Positions 1 through 7,359 of a DNA stretch of 36,342 nt are shown here, piece after piece. The stretch lies in the NCBI GenBank assembly GCA_022565635.1, contig JAIUMH010000014.1:1-36342 (forward strand). Direction: 5' to 3'. Both the position numbers and the translations under genes were made by a program. This stretch comes from Flavobacteriaceae bacterium. Its GTDB lineage: Bacteria > Bacteroidota > Bacteroidia > Flavobacteriales > Flavobacteriaceae. Position 1 is the stretch's first letter, and each line of letters begins with the position of its first letter. The notes beneath the pieces were generated by a model that saw only the letters and a program-made list of their open reading frames with translations, was not told the DNA's origin and did not search any database.

Positions 1-195
1 GGAAGTGTTTTCATCTAAAATTAATCCATTTTTATTTGTTTTTACATTTTGCAACCACGAAAACGAATATTGGCTAACTTGTCCGTGGATTATGTTTTTT
101 TCACCAATCCATTTATGTAAACATCCTGTAAGTAGATGTTGGTAATTATACGGTATTTGATTGTTTTTGCTTTTCAATTTTAAATGGATTCTCAT
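1..195 (-). CDS. cas6: CRISPR-associated endoribonuclease Cas6, N-terminal part (cut by window edge)
   Basis: Reading the minus strand from the ATG at 195 gives 65 codons with no stop, running off the left edge. The product begins MRIHLKLK, followed by an IPYNYQHLLTG stretch, HKWIG at about residues 28-32 and YSFSWL at about 43-48. This is the characteristic N-terminus of Bacteroidota Cas6, whose first RRM-like domain starts with a short strand (RxHLxL) and then a LTGxxHKWIG helix. Cas6 cuts CRISPR precursor RNA within the repeats to release crRNAs, in type I and type III systems. Only about a quarter of a normal Cas6 (roughly 230-270 residues) is visible, so the catalytic region and the neighbouring cas genes lie outside. 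The identification is from recognising the sequence, not from a search. Confidence 0.8.
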   Translation of the reverse strand, partial: MRIHLKLKSKNNQIPYNYQHLLTGCLHKWIGEKNIIHGQVSQYSFSWLQNVKTNKNGLILDENTS

Positions 196-698
196 ATTTT
201 CAATTTACTTTATTTATCGTACTGATTACTTGCTTTTCATTCTGCCACTCCCCAATTTTTAATAGCGTTTTTAGCATGCTTTTAATTTAATAGCTACCTA
301 AACAAAAAAAGAATTTGAATGAAGCTTAGGTTAGCGTTAGTTTATAGGGCTAAAATTAGGATTTTTCTTCGAAATAGAAAAACAAAGCGTGATTTTTATT
401 TCAAAACCCCTCATTTCTAACCAAATAGATACGTAAAAAACATCAATCATCACGCAAACCCCTCAGCTAAACTGCACTATGCGAAGATTCTAACTTCGCA
501 TCCACTCACACCTAACACACCATAAAAATTATCTAAAGTAATTTAAATACCAATTTAATTAAATGTGGTTAATAAAGCGTAATTGGTTTTTTCTTAGATG
601 TCGCTGTGATCAATTTTGCATCCCATACGTGTGGGACGAAAATTGTAAACAAGAAAAAATGAATGAGCTAAATAGCGTTGTTTAATGATTAAATTAGA
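196..698. other. Intergenic region of about 500 bp without a gene
   Basis: No convincing reading frame was found on either strand. No regularly spaced repeats are present, so there is no CRISPR array here despite the adjacent cas6. The region does hold two hairpin-forming sequences, at 481-499 and 611-645. It separates the divergently placed start of cas6 from the 3' end of the MutS-like gene. Both genes lie on the minus strand, so the region must contain the cas6 promoter. Confidence 0.6.
611..645. repeat. Imperfect 35-bp inverted repeat
   Basis: The outer arms CAATTTT (611-617) and AAAATTG (639-645) pair perfectly. The inner arms TCCCA (621-625) and TGGGA (632-636) also pair, around the centre TACGTG. 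No T-run follows on either strand, so it does not look like a classical intrinsic terminator. It lies between the end of the MutS-like gene and cas6. It could be an operator, an RNA hairpin or a remnant of a mobile end. Confidence 0.5.
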
Positions 699-2471
699 TT
701 AATCCACAATCCCCATCTTCCTTAACAAAAACGAAGCATTCATGTTTTTACAAATGCCGGGTTTCATGAGGTAGTCAAAGTCTAATTCGTCGTTATAGAT
801 GTTGGCATCAAAGTAGAAATTTTTTACCTGAGGATAATCTTCTGCAATTTCACAAAGACTTAAATCGTGTGTTGCAATTACGCCAACCGATTGATACCGC
901 AAAAGCTTCTTCAAAAAATCTTTTGAGCCGTTAGCTTTATCGGTAGAATTAGTGCCTTTTAAAATTTCGTCTAACACAATAAAATAAGTAGATTGTTTTA
1001 AGCGCTCAACAATAAATTTTAAGCGACTCAATTCGGCGAAGAAATACGATGCTTCATCGGCTAAAGAATCCATGGTACGCATGCTTGTAATGAGTTGTAT
1101 AGGCTGATATTTTACGGAAGAAGCACATACGGGAAAACCAACATTAGCCATTACAATTTGTAAAGCAACGGTTCTTAAGAAGGTGCTTTTTCCTGCCATA
1201 TTAGCTCCTGTAATAATTAAGAAGTTGTCTGGACCTATTTCTACGTCATTTTTAACTGCAGTTGCTGGATCAATTAAAGGATGAACAGCTTGTTGCGCGC
1301 TAAGAATATTGCCTTCATTTTGAAGTTGTGGATAGGTGTATGTTGGGTGGTTGTAAGCAAAATTCCCTAGCGAATTGTAAGCTTCAAATAAATGAACCAC
1401 TTCAATCCAACGTTGGTATTTATTACCGTGTTCTTTGATCCATTTTTCAATAGGGTGAGATTTTTGTAAATCCCATAACAAAAAACCATTCAATACAAAT
1501 CCGAGTAAGAAATTATTGCGTTGCTCTAAGGCATCAATTCTTTTTGAAAACTGATGCATGAGTTGTGATGATGAGGCGTTATCAGTTTTTACATCGGCTT
1601 GAAATTCTTGAAGTAAAACAGAAGAAAAATGTTGATTTTCAATGTGTTTAACCAAGTTAGAATACTGCTGAAAAATACTTTGCGCCTGATTGGCAAAACT
1701 GGATAATTTTTGTGTTTTGCCAATAAAAACCCCGGTAATTGCCAAGCCTAAAACAAACCAAAGTAAAAGTTGAGATAAGCCGATAATATCTAGGAAAAGC
1801 AAGATAAAAACCACCACCGATAAACCTGAAAAAACAAATGGAAACCAGCGCATAATTTTAGGAACAAATGCTTTGTAATCGAGTAAAGAGGAAGCTACTT
1901 TTTCTGGTGAAGTTTCTGTATTCACCAATTGCGCTTCGGCTGAAAACGACTGCCTAAATTCTACTTTTTCTGCTAATTCCTGTATGGCAGATTGCTTTTC
2001 TTCTATGCGCTGAATGTTGTTGGAGGTTAAGATTTCAGCTAGCTTTCGCTCTGCGCTTTTCAAGGAAGTTCTGTTCAGGTATTGAAAAAAACTTCGCTCT
2101 CCAAACAAATCAATATCGTGCGCATATTCATGGGTTTGGTCTAGGTATTCTTTACCCGTTTCTTGGTGAGCAAAATCTCTATTAAGGACTTTAATTTCAT
2201 TTTGATTAAGGGCAATTAAATTTTGTAATTTGGCTTTTTGATGCTTTAAATTGGTGTGTCTATTCACTAAAAACACAAATAAGGCAATACCTACAACAAT
2301 ACAACCTAATACCCATTTAGCTTCTCCCCAAAAAGAATAAATAGCATACGCCAAACTTAAAAAAACAGCAAGGCGAATTAAACTAGAAATTAGCAACTTC
2401 TTTTTTTGATGCTTCAGCTGAAGTTCAAATTTTTTGATTGCTTCTATATAGGTTTGCATGGGCTTATTCAT
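699..2471 (-). CDS. Membrane-anchored MutS-family ATPase (MutS C-terminal domain protein)
   Basis: This 590-residue protein carries the MutS ATPase domain in its last third: Walker A GANMAGKST at 422-430, a Walker B VLDEILKGTNSTDK stretch, and a downstream ATHDL switch histidine. The middle region (about 120-360) resembles the MutS core/lever helices, starting with a DLFGERSFFQYLNR stretch. It lacks the N-terminal mismatch-recognition domain of MutS1 and the Smr nuclease of MutS2. Four hydrophobic segments are visible at about 27-46, 53-70, 211-230 and 236-252, so it is probably held in the inner membrane. Such proteins are common in Bacteroidota, but I know of no established function. The start overlaps the truB stop by 8 bp, so it is the last gene of the ftsX-truB operon. 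An alternative ATG lies at 2459. Confidence 0.85.
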   Translation of the reverse strand: MNKPMQTYIEAIKKFELQLKHQKKKLLISSLIRLAVFLSLAYAIYSFWGEAKWVLGCIVVGIALFVFLVNRHTNLKHQKAKLQNLIALNQNEIKVLNRDFAHQETGKEYLDQTHEYAHDIDLFGERSFFQYLNRTSLKSAERKLAEILTSNNIQRIEEKQSAIQELAEKVEFRQSFSAEAQLVNTETSPEKVASSLLDYKAFVPKIMRWFPFVFSGLSVVVFILLFLDIIGLSQLLLWFVLGLAITGVFIGKTQKLSSFANQAQSIFQQYSNLVKHIENQHFSSVLLQEFQADVKTDNASSSQLMHQFSKRIDALEQRNNFLLGFVLNGFLLWDLQKSHPIEKWIKEHGNKYQRWIEVVHLFEAYNSLGNFAYNHPTYTYPQLQNEGNILSAQQAVHPLIDPATAVKNDVEIGPDNFLIITGANMAGKSTFLRTVALQIVMANVGFPVCASSVKYQPIQLITSMRTMDSLADEASYFFAELSRLKFIVERLKQSTYFIVLDEILKGTNSTDKANGSKDFLKKLLRYQSVGVIATHDLSLCEIAEDYPQVKNFYFDANIYNDELDFDYLMKPGICKNMNASFLLRKMGIVD

Positions 2472-3180
2472 GGGCAGATGGAATTTTCATTTGGTCTATA
2501 AATTCTTCAACAGAGAGGGCATTTTCAACCTCGTACTCGCCAATTTTTGTTCGTCTTAATCGGCTTAAATGCGCTCCAGATTCAAGGGCTTTTCCAAAAT
2601 CATGAGCTAGACTTCTAATGTATGTTCCTTTAGAGCAAGTTACTTCAAAATCTAATTGGGGTAAATCTTCACGGGTAATTACAAAATCATGAATCATCAC
2701 TTTACGGATAGGAATTTCAACATCCTCGCCTTTTCTAGCATATTCATAAAGGCGTTTTCCTTCCTTTTTTAAAGCGGAAAAAACAGGAGGTTGTTGGTCT
2801 ATTTCGCCTTGAAATTGAGCCACCGCTTCTTGAATTTTTTCTGAATGAATGTGGTCTATCTCAAAACGATGATCAATTTCGGTTTCTAAATCATAAGAAG
2901 GGGTTGTTGCGCCAAGATGAAATGTTCCGGTGTAAGTTTTGGGCATGCCCATATATTGATTGATTTCCTTGGTTTTTTTTCCTACACAAATAATCACTAA
3001 TCCAGTGGCTAATGGGTCTAAAGTACCCGCATGGCCCACCTTAATTTTTTTGATTCCAAATTTCTGTTTGATGATCCATCGCACTTTGTTGACCAATTGA
3101 AAGGAGGTCCAATGCAGAGGTTTATCAAAAAGGAGAACTTGACCAGCTTGATAGTCTTCTAAATTCCATTGATGGAACAT
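2464..3180 (-). CDS. truB: tRNA pseudouridine(55) synthase TruB
   Basis: TruB converts uridine 55 of the T-loop in tRNAs to pseudouridine in the cytoplasm. The 238-residue product has the family signature VGHAGTLDPLATG at 48-60, with the catalytic aspartate at position 55, and the later GTYIRSLAHDFG motif. The open frame extends upstream to 3276, but those extra 32 residues overlap the DUF3098 gene and look unlike TruB. The ATG at 3180, five bases after the preceding stop, gives the usual N-terminus in which FDKP at about 18-21 precedes the WTSF stretch. It lies within the ftsX-DUF3098-truB-MutS-like operon. In many relatives an uppP gene sits between the DUF3098 gene and truB, but here it is absent. 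Confidence 0.95.
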   Translation of the reverse strand: MFHQWNLEDYQAGQVLLFDKPLHWTSFQLVNKVRWIIKQKFGIKKIKVGHAGTLDPLATGLVIICVGKKTKEINQYMGMPKTYTGTFHLGATTPSYDLETEIDHRFEIDHIHSEKIQEAVAQFQGEIDQQPPVFSALKKEGKRLYEYARKGEDVEIPIRKVMIHDFVITREDLPQLDFEVTCSKGTYIRSLAHDFGKALESGAHLSRLRRTKIGEYEVENALSVEEFIDQMKIPSAHE

Positions 3181-3185
3181 ACGGT

Positions 3186-3461
3186 TTACTTTTGGTGTGG
3201 GTTGAGTAAAATAGCGTAAATTTCTACAGCAAAACCAATAATGATTAATATGGGCGCAAGGCGAATTCTTCTCCAACTAAAAATTTCTGGATTAAACACG
3301 TTGGGATCGTCACTACCGCCACCCGCCATCAATATAAATCCTAAGGTAATAATGCCAACACCAATAAGCATAAAGATGTAATTTTTTTTCTCAAAGATGA
3401 ATTCATTTTGAACACCTCCTTGTGTTTTTGCTTGGTATTTTGATTGTTTTTTATTGGCCAT
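3186..3461 (-). CDS. DUF3098 family small membrane protein
   Basis: This 91-residue protein has a polar, lysine- and glutamine-rich N-terminus (about 1-26) followed by two hydrophobic segments at about 29-46 and 68-86. Between them lies the family's typical GGGSDDPNVFNPEIFSWRRI stretch, leading into RLAPI. That stretch and its position just after ftsX identify it as DUF3098, a family found in Bacteroidota and of unknown function. The start is six bases after the ftsX stop and the stop is five bases before truB, so it is co-transcribed with both. A link to cell-envelope or division functions is a guess from the FtsX neighbourhood. Confidence 0.9.
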   Translation of the reverse strand: MANKKQSKYQAKTQGGVQNEFIFEKKNYIFMLIGVGIITLGFILMAGGGSDDPNVFNPEIFSWRRIRLAPILIIIGFAVEIYAILLNPHQK

Positions 3462-3467
3462 AATATG

Positions 3468-4346
3468 TTAATAATAAAGTTCGTCTGTTCTTAAATTGAG
3501 GAAACGCTGGGTAGCAAAAAAGGTGCTGATCCAAGTAATTAAAATTCCTAGCACAAGAACCCCTGCAAATATAGCTAAAATGATGATTTCATCACTTAAA
3601 ATCTGTAATTCTGGGAAGCTTTGGTTGAGATAATACAACAAAACAGCCATTCCTGCTAAGGCTAAAAAGGCTCCTAAAACACCTAATTTTATACTTTTCC
3701 AAATAAAAGGTCGGCGTATAAATCCTTTGGTGGCGCCAACCATTTGCATAGTTTTTATGATAAAACGCTTGGAGTAAACCGATAAGCGAATGGAGCTATT
3801 AATTAGCAAAACAGCAATAAAAGTAAAGGCTCCACTAATCAACAAAATCCAAAAACTCAATTTTTTAATGTTATCGTTTAAAAGTGCAATTAAAGGTTTG
3901 TCGTAATCTACCTGATCAACAAAGTCGTTTTCCAGCAAGTCGCGAGTAATTTCTGCTATTTTTACCTCAGAAACATAATCGGCGTTAAAATACACATCAA
4001 TTGAATTTTGCAGTGGGTTGTATCCTAAATATTCCATAAAGTCCTCCCCTATTTCTTTGCTAAATTCTTGAGCGGCTTCTTCTTTTGAAATAAAAGCTGT
4101 AGATTTGGTGTATTCGGCCATGGCTAACGACTTTTCAAGCTGGTCTATTTCAACTTCTTTAGCGGTATCTTTCAAGTAAATACTCAAAGCAATCTGCTCC
4201 TTAAAATGGTCGGCTACTTTTTTGGTATTCAGCACCAAAAGTCCAAGCATGCCCACCAAAAACAAAACCAAAGCAATACTTAGTACTACAGAAAAATAGG
4301 AGGATATAAGGCGCCTACGTTGGTATCTTTCAAAAGATGTTGACAT
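3468..4346 (-). CDS. ftsX: Cell division ABC transporter permease FtsX
   Basis: This is the FtsX membrane subunit, which with the ATPase FtsE controls peptidoglycan hydrolases at the division site. The 292-residue protein shows the FtsX layout: a short cytoplasmic start rich in arginine (RYQRRR), a first membrane segment at about 18-40, a periplasmic domain of about 120 residues, then three membrane segments at about 163-185, 217-240 and 253-276. The MQMVGATKGFIRRPF stretch after the second segment is the conserved cytoplasmic loop of MacB/FtsX-type permeases. No ftsE is adjacent, which is common in Bacteroidota. It is the first visible gene of the operon with DUF3098, truB and the MutS-like gene. 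Confidence 0.93.
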   Translation of the reverse strand: MSTSFERYQRRRLISSYFSVVLSIALVLFLVGMLGLLVLNTKKVADHFKEQIALSIYLKDTAKEVEIDQLEKSLAMAEYTKSTAFISKEEAAQEFSKEIGEDFMEYLGYNPLQNSIDVYFNADYVSEVKIAEITRDLLENDFVDQVDYDKPLIALLNDNIKKLSFWILLISGAFTFIAVLLINSSIRLSVYSKRFIIKTMQMVGATKGFIRRPFIWKSIKLGVLGAFLALAGMAVLLYYLNQSFPELQILSDEIIILAIFAGVLVLGILITWISTFFATQRFLNLRTDELYY

Positions 4347-4581
4347 GTTTTTTATTTAAAACGGTAAAAATAGGAAAGTTATTACAGAAAAGCGGAAATT
4401 AAGACTATGAAATTTAGATGACGAAGGATTCAAGCCAATTAAATATACTAGGATGTCTATTGTTCTTGTATATTTATTCTCATTTGGTTCAGCCTTTTGC
4501 CTTTTATTAGAAAAGAATTATTCTGATGTAAATTAGAAAAAACAACCTGTGTATTTGGGATTTTTAAAACAGCATTAAATA

Positions 4582-5934
4582 TTATTGATCAACCAAAGTA
4601 TTTTTTACTTCTCTATTTAAAAAATAACCCGTTACAATAGTTGAAATAACATCGGCTAAAGGAAAGGAAATCCAAACGCCAAAAACACCAAAATACTTAG
4701 GTAATACCAAGACCAGCGGAATAAAAAAGAAGCCTTGTCGTGTAAGTGTGAGCAAAAGCGCTGGAGTGGCTTTTCCTATAGCTTGAAAATACGCTGAACC
4801 AATCAATTGTAAAGAAATAATAGGAATTGCGGCAAACACCCAACGCATTGCCGATGGAGTTCTTTCTAAAACAGCTTGATCTTGGGTAAATACCGAAACG
4901 ATTTCTTGTGGAAAAATCATAATTAAAGCAAACACAAAAATAGCTACAATTGATGCATACAGTATGGCTTTATTAATGGTTTCTCTAACTCGCTCATACT
5001 TTTCTGCTCCATAGTTGTAGCCTGCAATGGGCAAAAAGCCTTGAGTAACTCCTAAAACAGGGAAGAGTGCAAAAACCAACATCCTAGAAATAATGGCATA
5101 AGTAGTTACGGCAGACTCTCCTTCTAACTCAAATAAAATATTGTTGAGCAATAAATAAATTACACTAACCACCGCTTGTCTGGATAAGGTAACCATGCCC
5201 AACGAGCCTATTTCTCGCAAGGTTTTTAAGTGAAGTTTTAGGTGAGCGAAGTTAATTTTTAATTGCGAGTGTTTAGAAAGGAAAAAATAAGTCACCCAAA
5301 TTAAACAAAGTACGTAAGAACCGGTTGAAGCCCATGCAGCACCGTGCATTCCCATATCAAAACCTTTGATTAAAATAACGTCTAATGCTAAATTTCCCAC
5401 CGATGGAACAATCATAGCAATCATGGCAAATTTGGGCTTTCCTTCAGCTCTAATTACGGCATTGCCCATCATGGCTAAACCTAAAATAGGTACACCGTAA
5501 AGTACTATTCTGTAATAAATTTTGGCGGGTTGGTAAATTTCACCTTTCCCCCCAAAAGCTGGAATAAGTTGATCTATAAAAATCAAACCTAATGTAATCA
5601 TACTTAGCGTCACCACCAAAGTGATACTAATCTGATTACCGAAAGTCTTTAAGGCTTTTTCTGAATTGGACGAACCTAAAGCTCTAGAAATAATTGAAGC
5701 ACCTCCAATACCAATGGCCATACCCAAAGCGGCAATAAAAAATGAAACAGGTAAAACTACGTTTATAGCGGCTATAGCGTTGGGACCAATCCAGTTTCCA
5801 ACAAAAATAGTGTCCACCAAAATATTGATGGACATGACTAAAATACCTATAGAAGCAGGCACAGACTGTTCAATAATTAATTTGCTTATGGGTTTTGTAC
5901 CCAGCTCGTCAGCCTTTGCCTTTGGGTGTTTCAT
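4582..5934 (-). CDS. MATE family efflux transporter
   Basis: This 450-residue protein is almost entirely hydrophobic, with about twelve predicted membrane segments in two similar halves, as expected for the MATE (multidrug and toxic compound extrusion) family. Typical features are the N-terminal EQSVPASIGILVMSINILVD stretch, the following FVGNWIGPNAIAA loop, and the VTQGFLPIAGYNYGA motif around residues 290-310. These proteins export cationic drugs or metabolites in exchange for Na+ or H+; the substrate cannot be told from the sequence. The start is only 12 bp after the hemH stop, so the two genes are probably co-transcribed. A 235-bp gap to ftsX suggests that ftsX has its own promoter. Confidence 0.92.
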   Translation of the reverse strand: MKHPKAKADELGTKPISKLIIEQSVPASIGILVMSINILVDTIFVGNWIGPNAIAAINVVLPVSFFIAALGMAIGIGGASIISRALGSSNSEKALKTFGNQISITLVVTLSMITLGLIFIDQLIPAFGGKGEIYQPAKIYYRIVLYGVPILGLAMMGNAVIRAEGKPKFAMIAMIVPSVGNLALDVILIKGFDMGMHGAAWASTGSYVLCLIWVTYFFLSKHSQLKINFAHLKLHLKTLREIGSLGMVTLSRQAVVSVIYLLLNNILFELEGESAVTTYAIISRMLVFALFPVLGVTQGFLPIAGYNYGAEKYERVRETINKAILYASIVAIFVFALIMIFPQEIVSVFTQDQAVLERTPSAMRWVFAAIPIISLQLIGSAYFQAIGKATPALLLTLTRQGFFFIPLVLVLPKYFGVFGVWISFPLADVISTIVTGYFLNREVKNTLVDQ

Positions 5935-5946
5935 TTATGAATAGGA

Positions 5947-6984
5947 TTAGACTTGTGCGGCAGGCTCTTCTTTATGCGCCCATTCATCAATCCATCTACT
6001 CATTGTTTTTACCCAATCTTCACGATCATTTAAACAAGGAATAAAAGTGAACTTTTCACCACCATTTTCTTCAAAAATCTCTTCTCCTTCCATAGCAATT
6101 TCTTCTAAGGTTTCTAAACAATCTGAAACAAAAGCAGGCGTAGCAATCGCCATATTTTTTATTCCATCTTGAGCCATTTTTTCTATGGTTCTATCGGTGT
6201 AGGGTTTCAACCAAGGATCAAAACCTAACCTAGATTGAAAGCTAGTGCTATAAGTTCCTTCTTTCAGGTTGAGTTTTTCAGCCACTAATCGGGTAGTTTC
6301 AAAACATTGATGACGGTAACAAAACTGATGCGCTTTAGAAGGGGTTTGGCAACAACTTCCATCAATTTTACAATGGCTTTTTGTGATATCGCTTTTTCTT
6401 ATATGGCGTTCTGGAACTCCGTGGTAAGAAAATAGCAAATGCTCGTAATCAGTATTTTCAATTTTTTCTATGATGCTCCTTGAAAGTACAGTAATGTAGT
6501 CTGGATGATTGTAAAAAGGAGGCATCACCGTTAAATTCATTTTAGGGAAATGTTCATTTCTCAATTGCTCTGCCAGCACAATTATGGTTTCTGTAGTAGC
6601 CATAGCAAATTGTGGATAAAGAGGCACTAAAAGAACATCATCAACGCCTTTATCATGCAACTCTTTAAGTCCGTTGTGTATAGATGGTTCTCCATAACGC
6701 ATAGCCAAAGAAATAGGCACACTGGTAAAACTGTCTATTTTTTCCTGAAGGCGCTCAGATAACACAATTAAAGGAGAGCCTTCCTCCCACCATATTTTTG
6801 AATAGGCTTCAGCAGATTTTTTAGGTCTAGTGTTCAGCACAATTCCTTTCACTAAAATAGCTCTTAAAATATAAGGCAAATCAATAACACGCTCATCCAT
6901 TAAGAATTCATCCAAATAGGTTTTAACGTCTTTTGGATCTGTGCTTTTAGGAGAGCCTAAATTCACCAATAAAACTCCTTTCAT
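5947..6984 (-). CDS. hemH: Ferrochelatase
   Basis: Ferrochelatase inserts iron into the porphyrin ring in the last step of haem synthesis. The 345-residue product starts with the family motif GVLLVNLGSP, and has FSYHGVPERH at about 185-194 with the metal-binding histidine 188 and SDCLETLEEI at about 287-296 with the conserved glutamate. Residues 205-227 contain five cysteines (205, 211, 212, 222, 227). I recall such a cluster as usual in Bacteroidota ferrochelatases, and some bacterial members bind a [2Fe-2S] cluster, but binding here is an inference. The MATE gene follows after 12 bp. The upstream 375-bp gap holds a pirin gene remnant. Confidence 0.95.
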   Translation of the reverse strand: MKGVLLVNLGSPKSTDPKDVKTYLDEFLMDERVIDLPYILRAILVKGIVLNTRPKKSAEAYSKIWWEEGSPLIVLSERLQEKIDSFTSVPISLAMRYGEPSIHNGLKELHDKGVDDVLLVPLYPQFAMATTETIIVLAEQLRNEHFPKMNLTVMPPFYNHPDYITVLSRSIIEKIENTDYEHLLFSYHGVPERHIRKSDITKSHCKIDGSCCQTPSKAHQFCYRHQCFETTRLVAEKLNLKEGTYSTSFQSRLGFDPWLKPYTDRTIEKMAQDGIKNMAIATPAFVSDCLETLEEIAMEGEEIFEENGGEKFTFIPCLNDREDWVKTMSRWIDEWAHKEEPAAQV

Positions 6985-7091
6985 AGTTTTTGTTTATTTA
7001 ATTGCAAAATAACATAGATTATAGTGAATATTATATAATTTAAAATTAAAATTTGAAGCTCATTTCCTCTTCAAAGCTAAGGTTCTAATTA

Positions 7092-7247
7092 TTTTTCACC
7101 AGGATAAGGAACGTAACCTTCATCATTAGGAATTTTTGGAAACTTTTTTTCAATCCAATCTTTTTTTCTGAAATGCAGTAACCTACCTACCATAAAATTA
7201 CCAATGTTGGCCGCTCTCTCTTCTATTATTAAAGCTGTATTAGACAT
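7092..7247 (-). pseudogene. Pirin-family gene remnant with large in-frame internal deletion
   Basis: A 51-codon open frame from the ATG at 7247 to the TAA at 7092-7094 reads MSNTALIIEERAANIGNF at its start, then MVGRLLHF. This is the N-terminus of Bacteroidota pirin-family (cupin) proteins, where IIEERAxxIGNFxVGRLLPF is normally followed by about 250 residues of cupin domain. Here it jumps at about residue 28 to a tail, KKDWIEKKFPKIPND followed by EGYVPYPGEK, that resembles a pirin C-terminus. The simplest reading is an internal deletion that removed the cupin domains and kept frame. The N-terminal match is strong and the C-terminal match is from memory and weaker. The peptide cannot be a functional pirin; whether it is still expressed is unknown. 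Confidence 0.65.
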
Positions 7248-7359
7248 TTTTTATTTTTTTTAAAATTTAAAGAATTAACTGAACTTTCAAAAATTCAATA
7301 TTCAACTAATATTCTTCTTAACTGATTTACTTGTTTTCTATTTTGAACTCATAGTGCGC

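Noticed and set aside
196-698. CRISPR array next to cas6
   Set aside because: No repeat unit recurs at regular spacing; only two unrelated hairpins are present.
2464-3276. Longer TruB reading frame of 270 residues
   Set aside because: The first 32 residues overlap the DUF3098 gene in another frame and are rich in Cys, His and Trp, unlike any TruB. The ATG at 3180 gives the normal N-terminus.
5666-5944. Plus-strand frame of 92 residues inside the MATE gene
   Set aside because: It lies opposite a clear membrane transporter gene and has no recognisable features.
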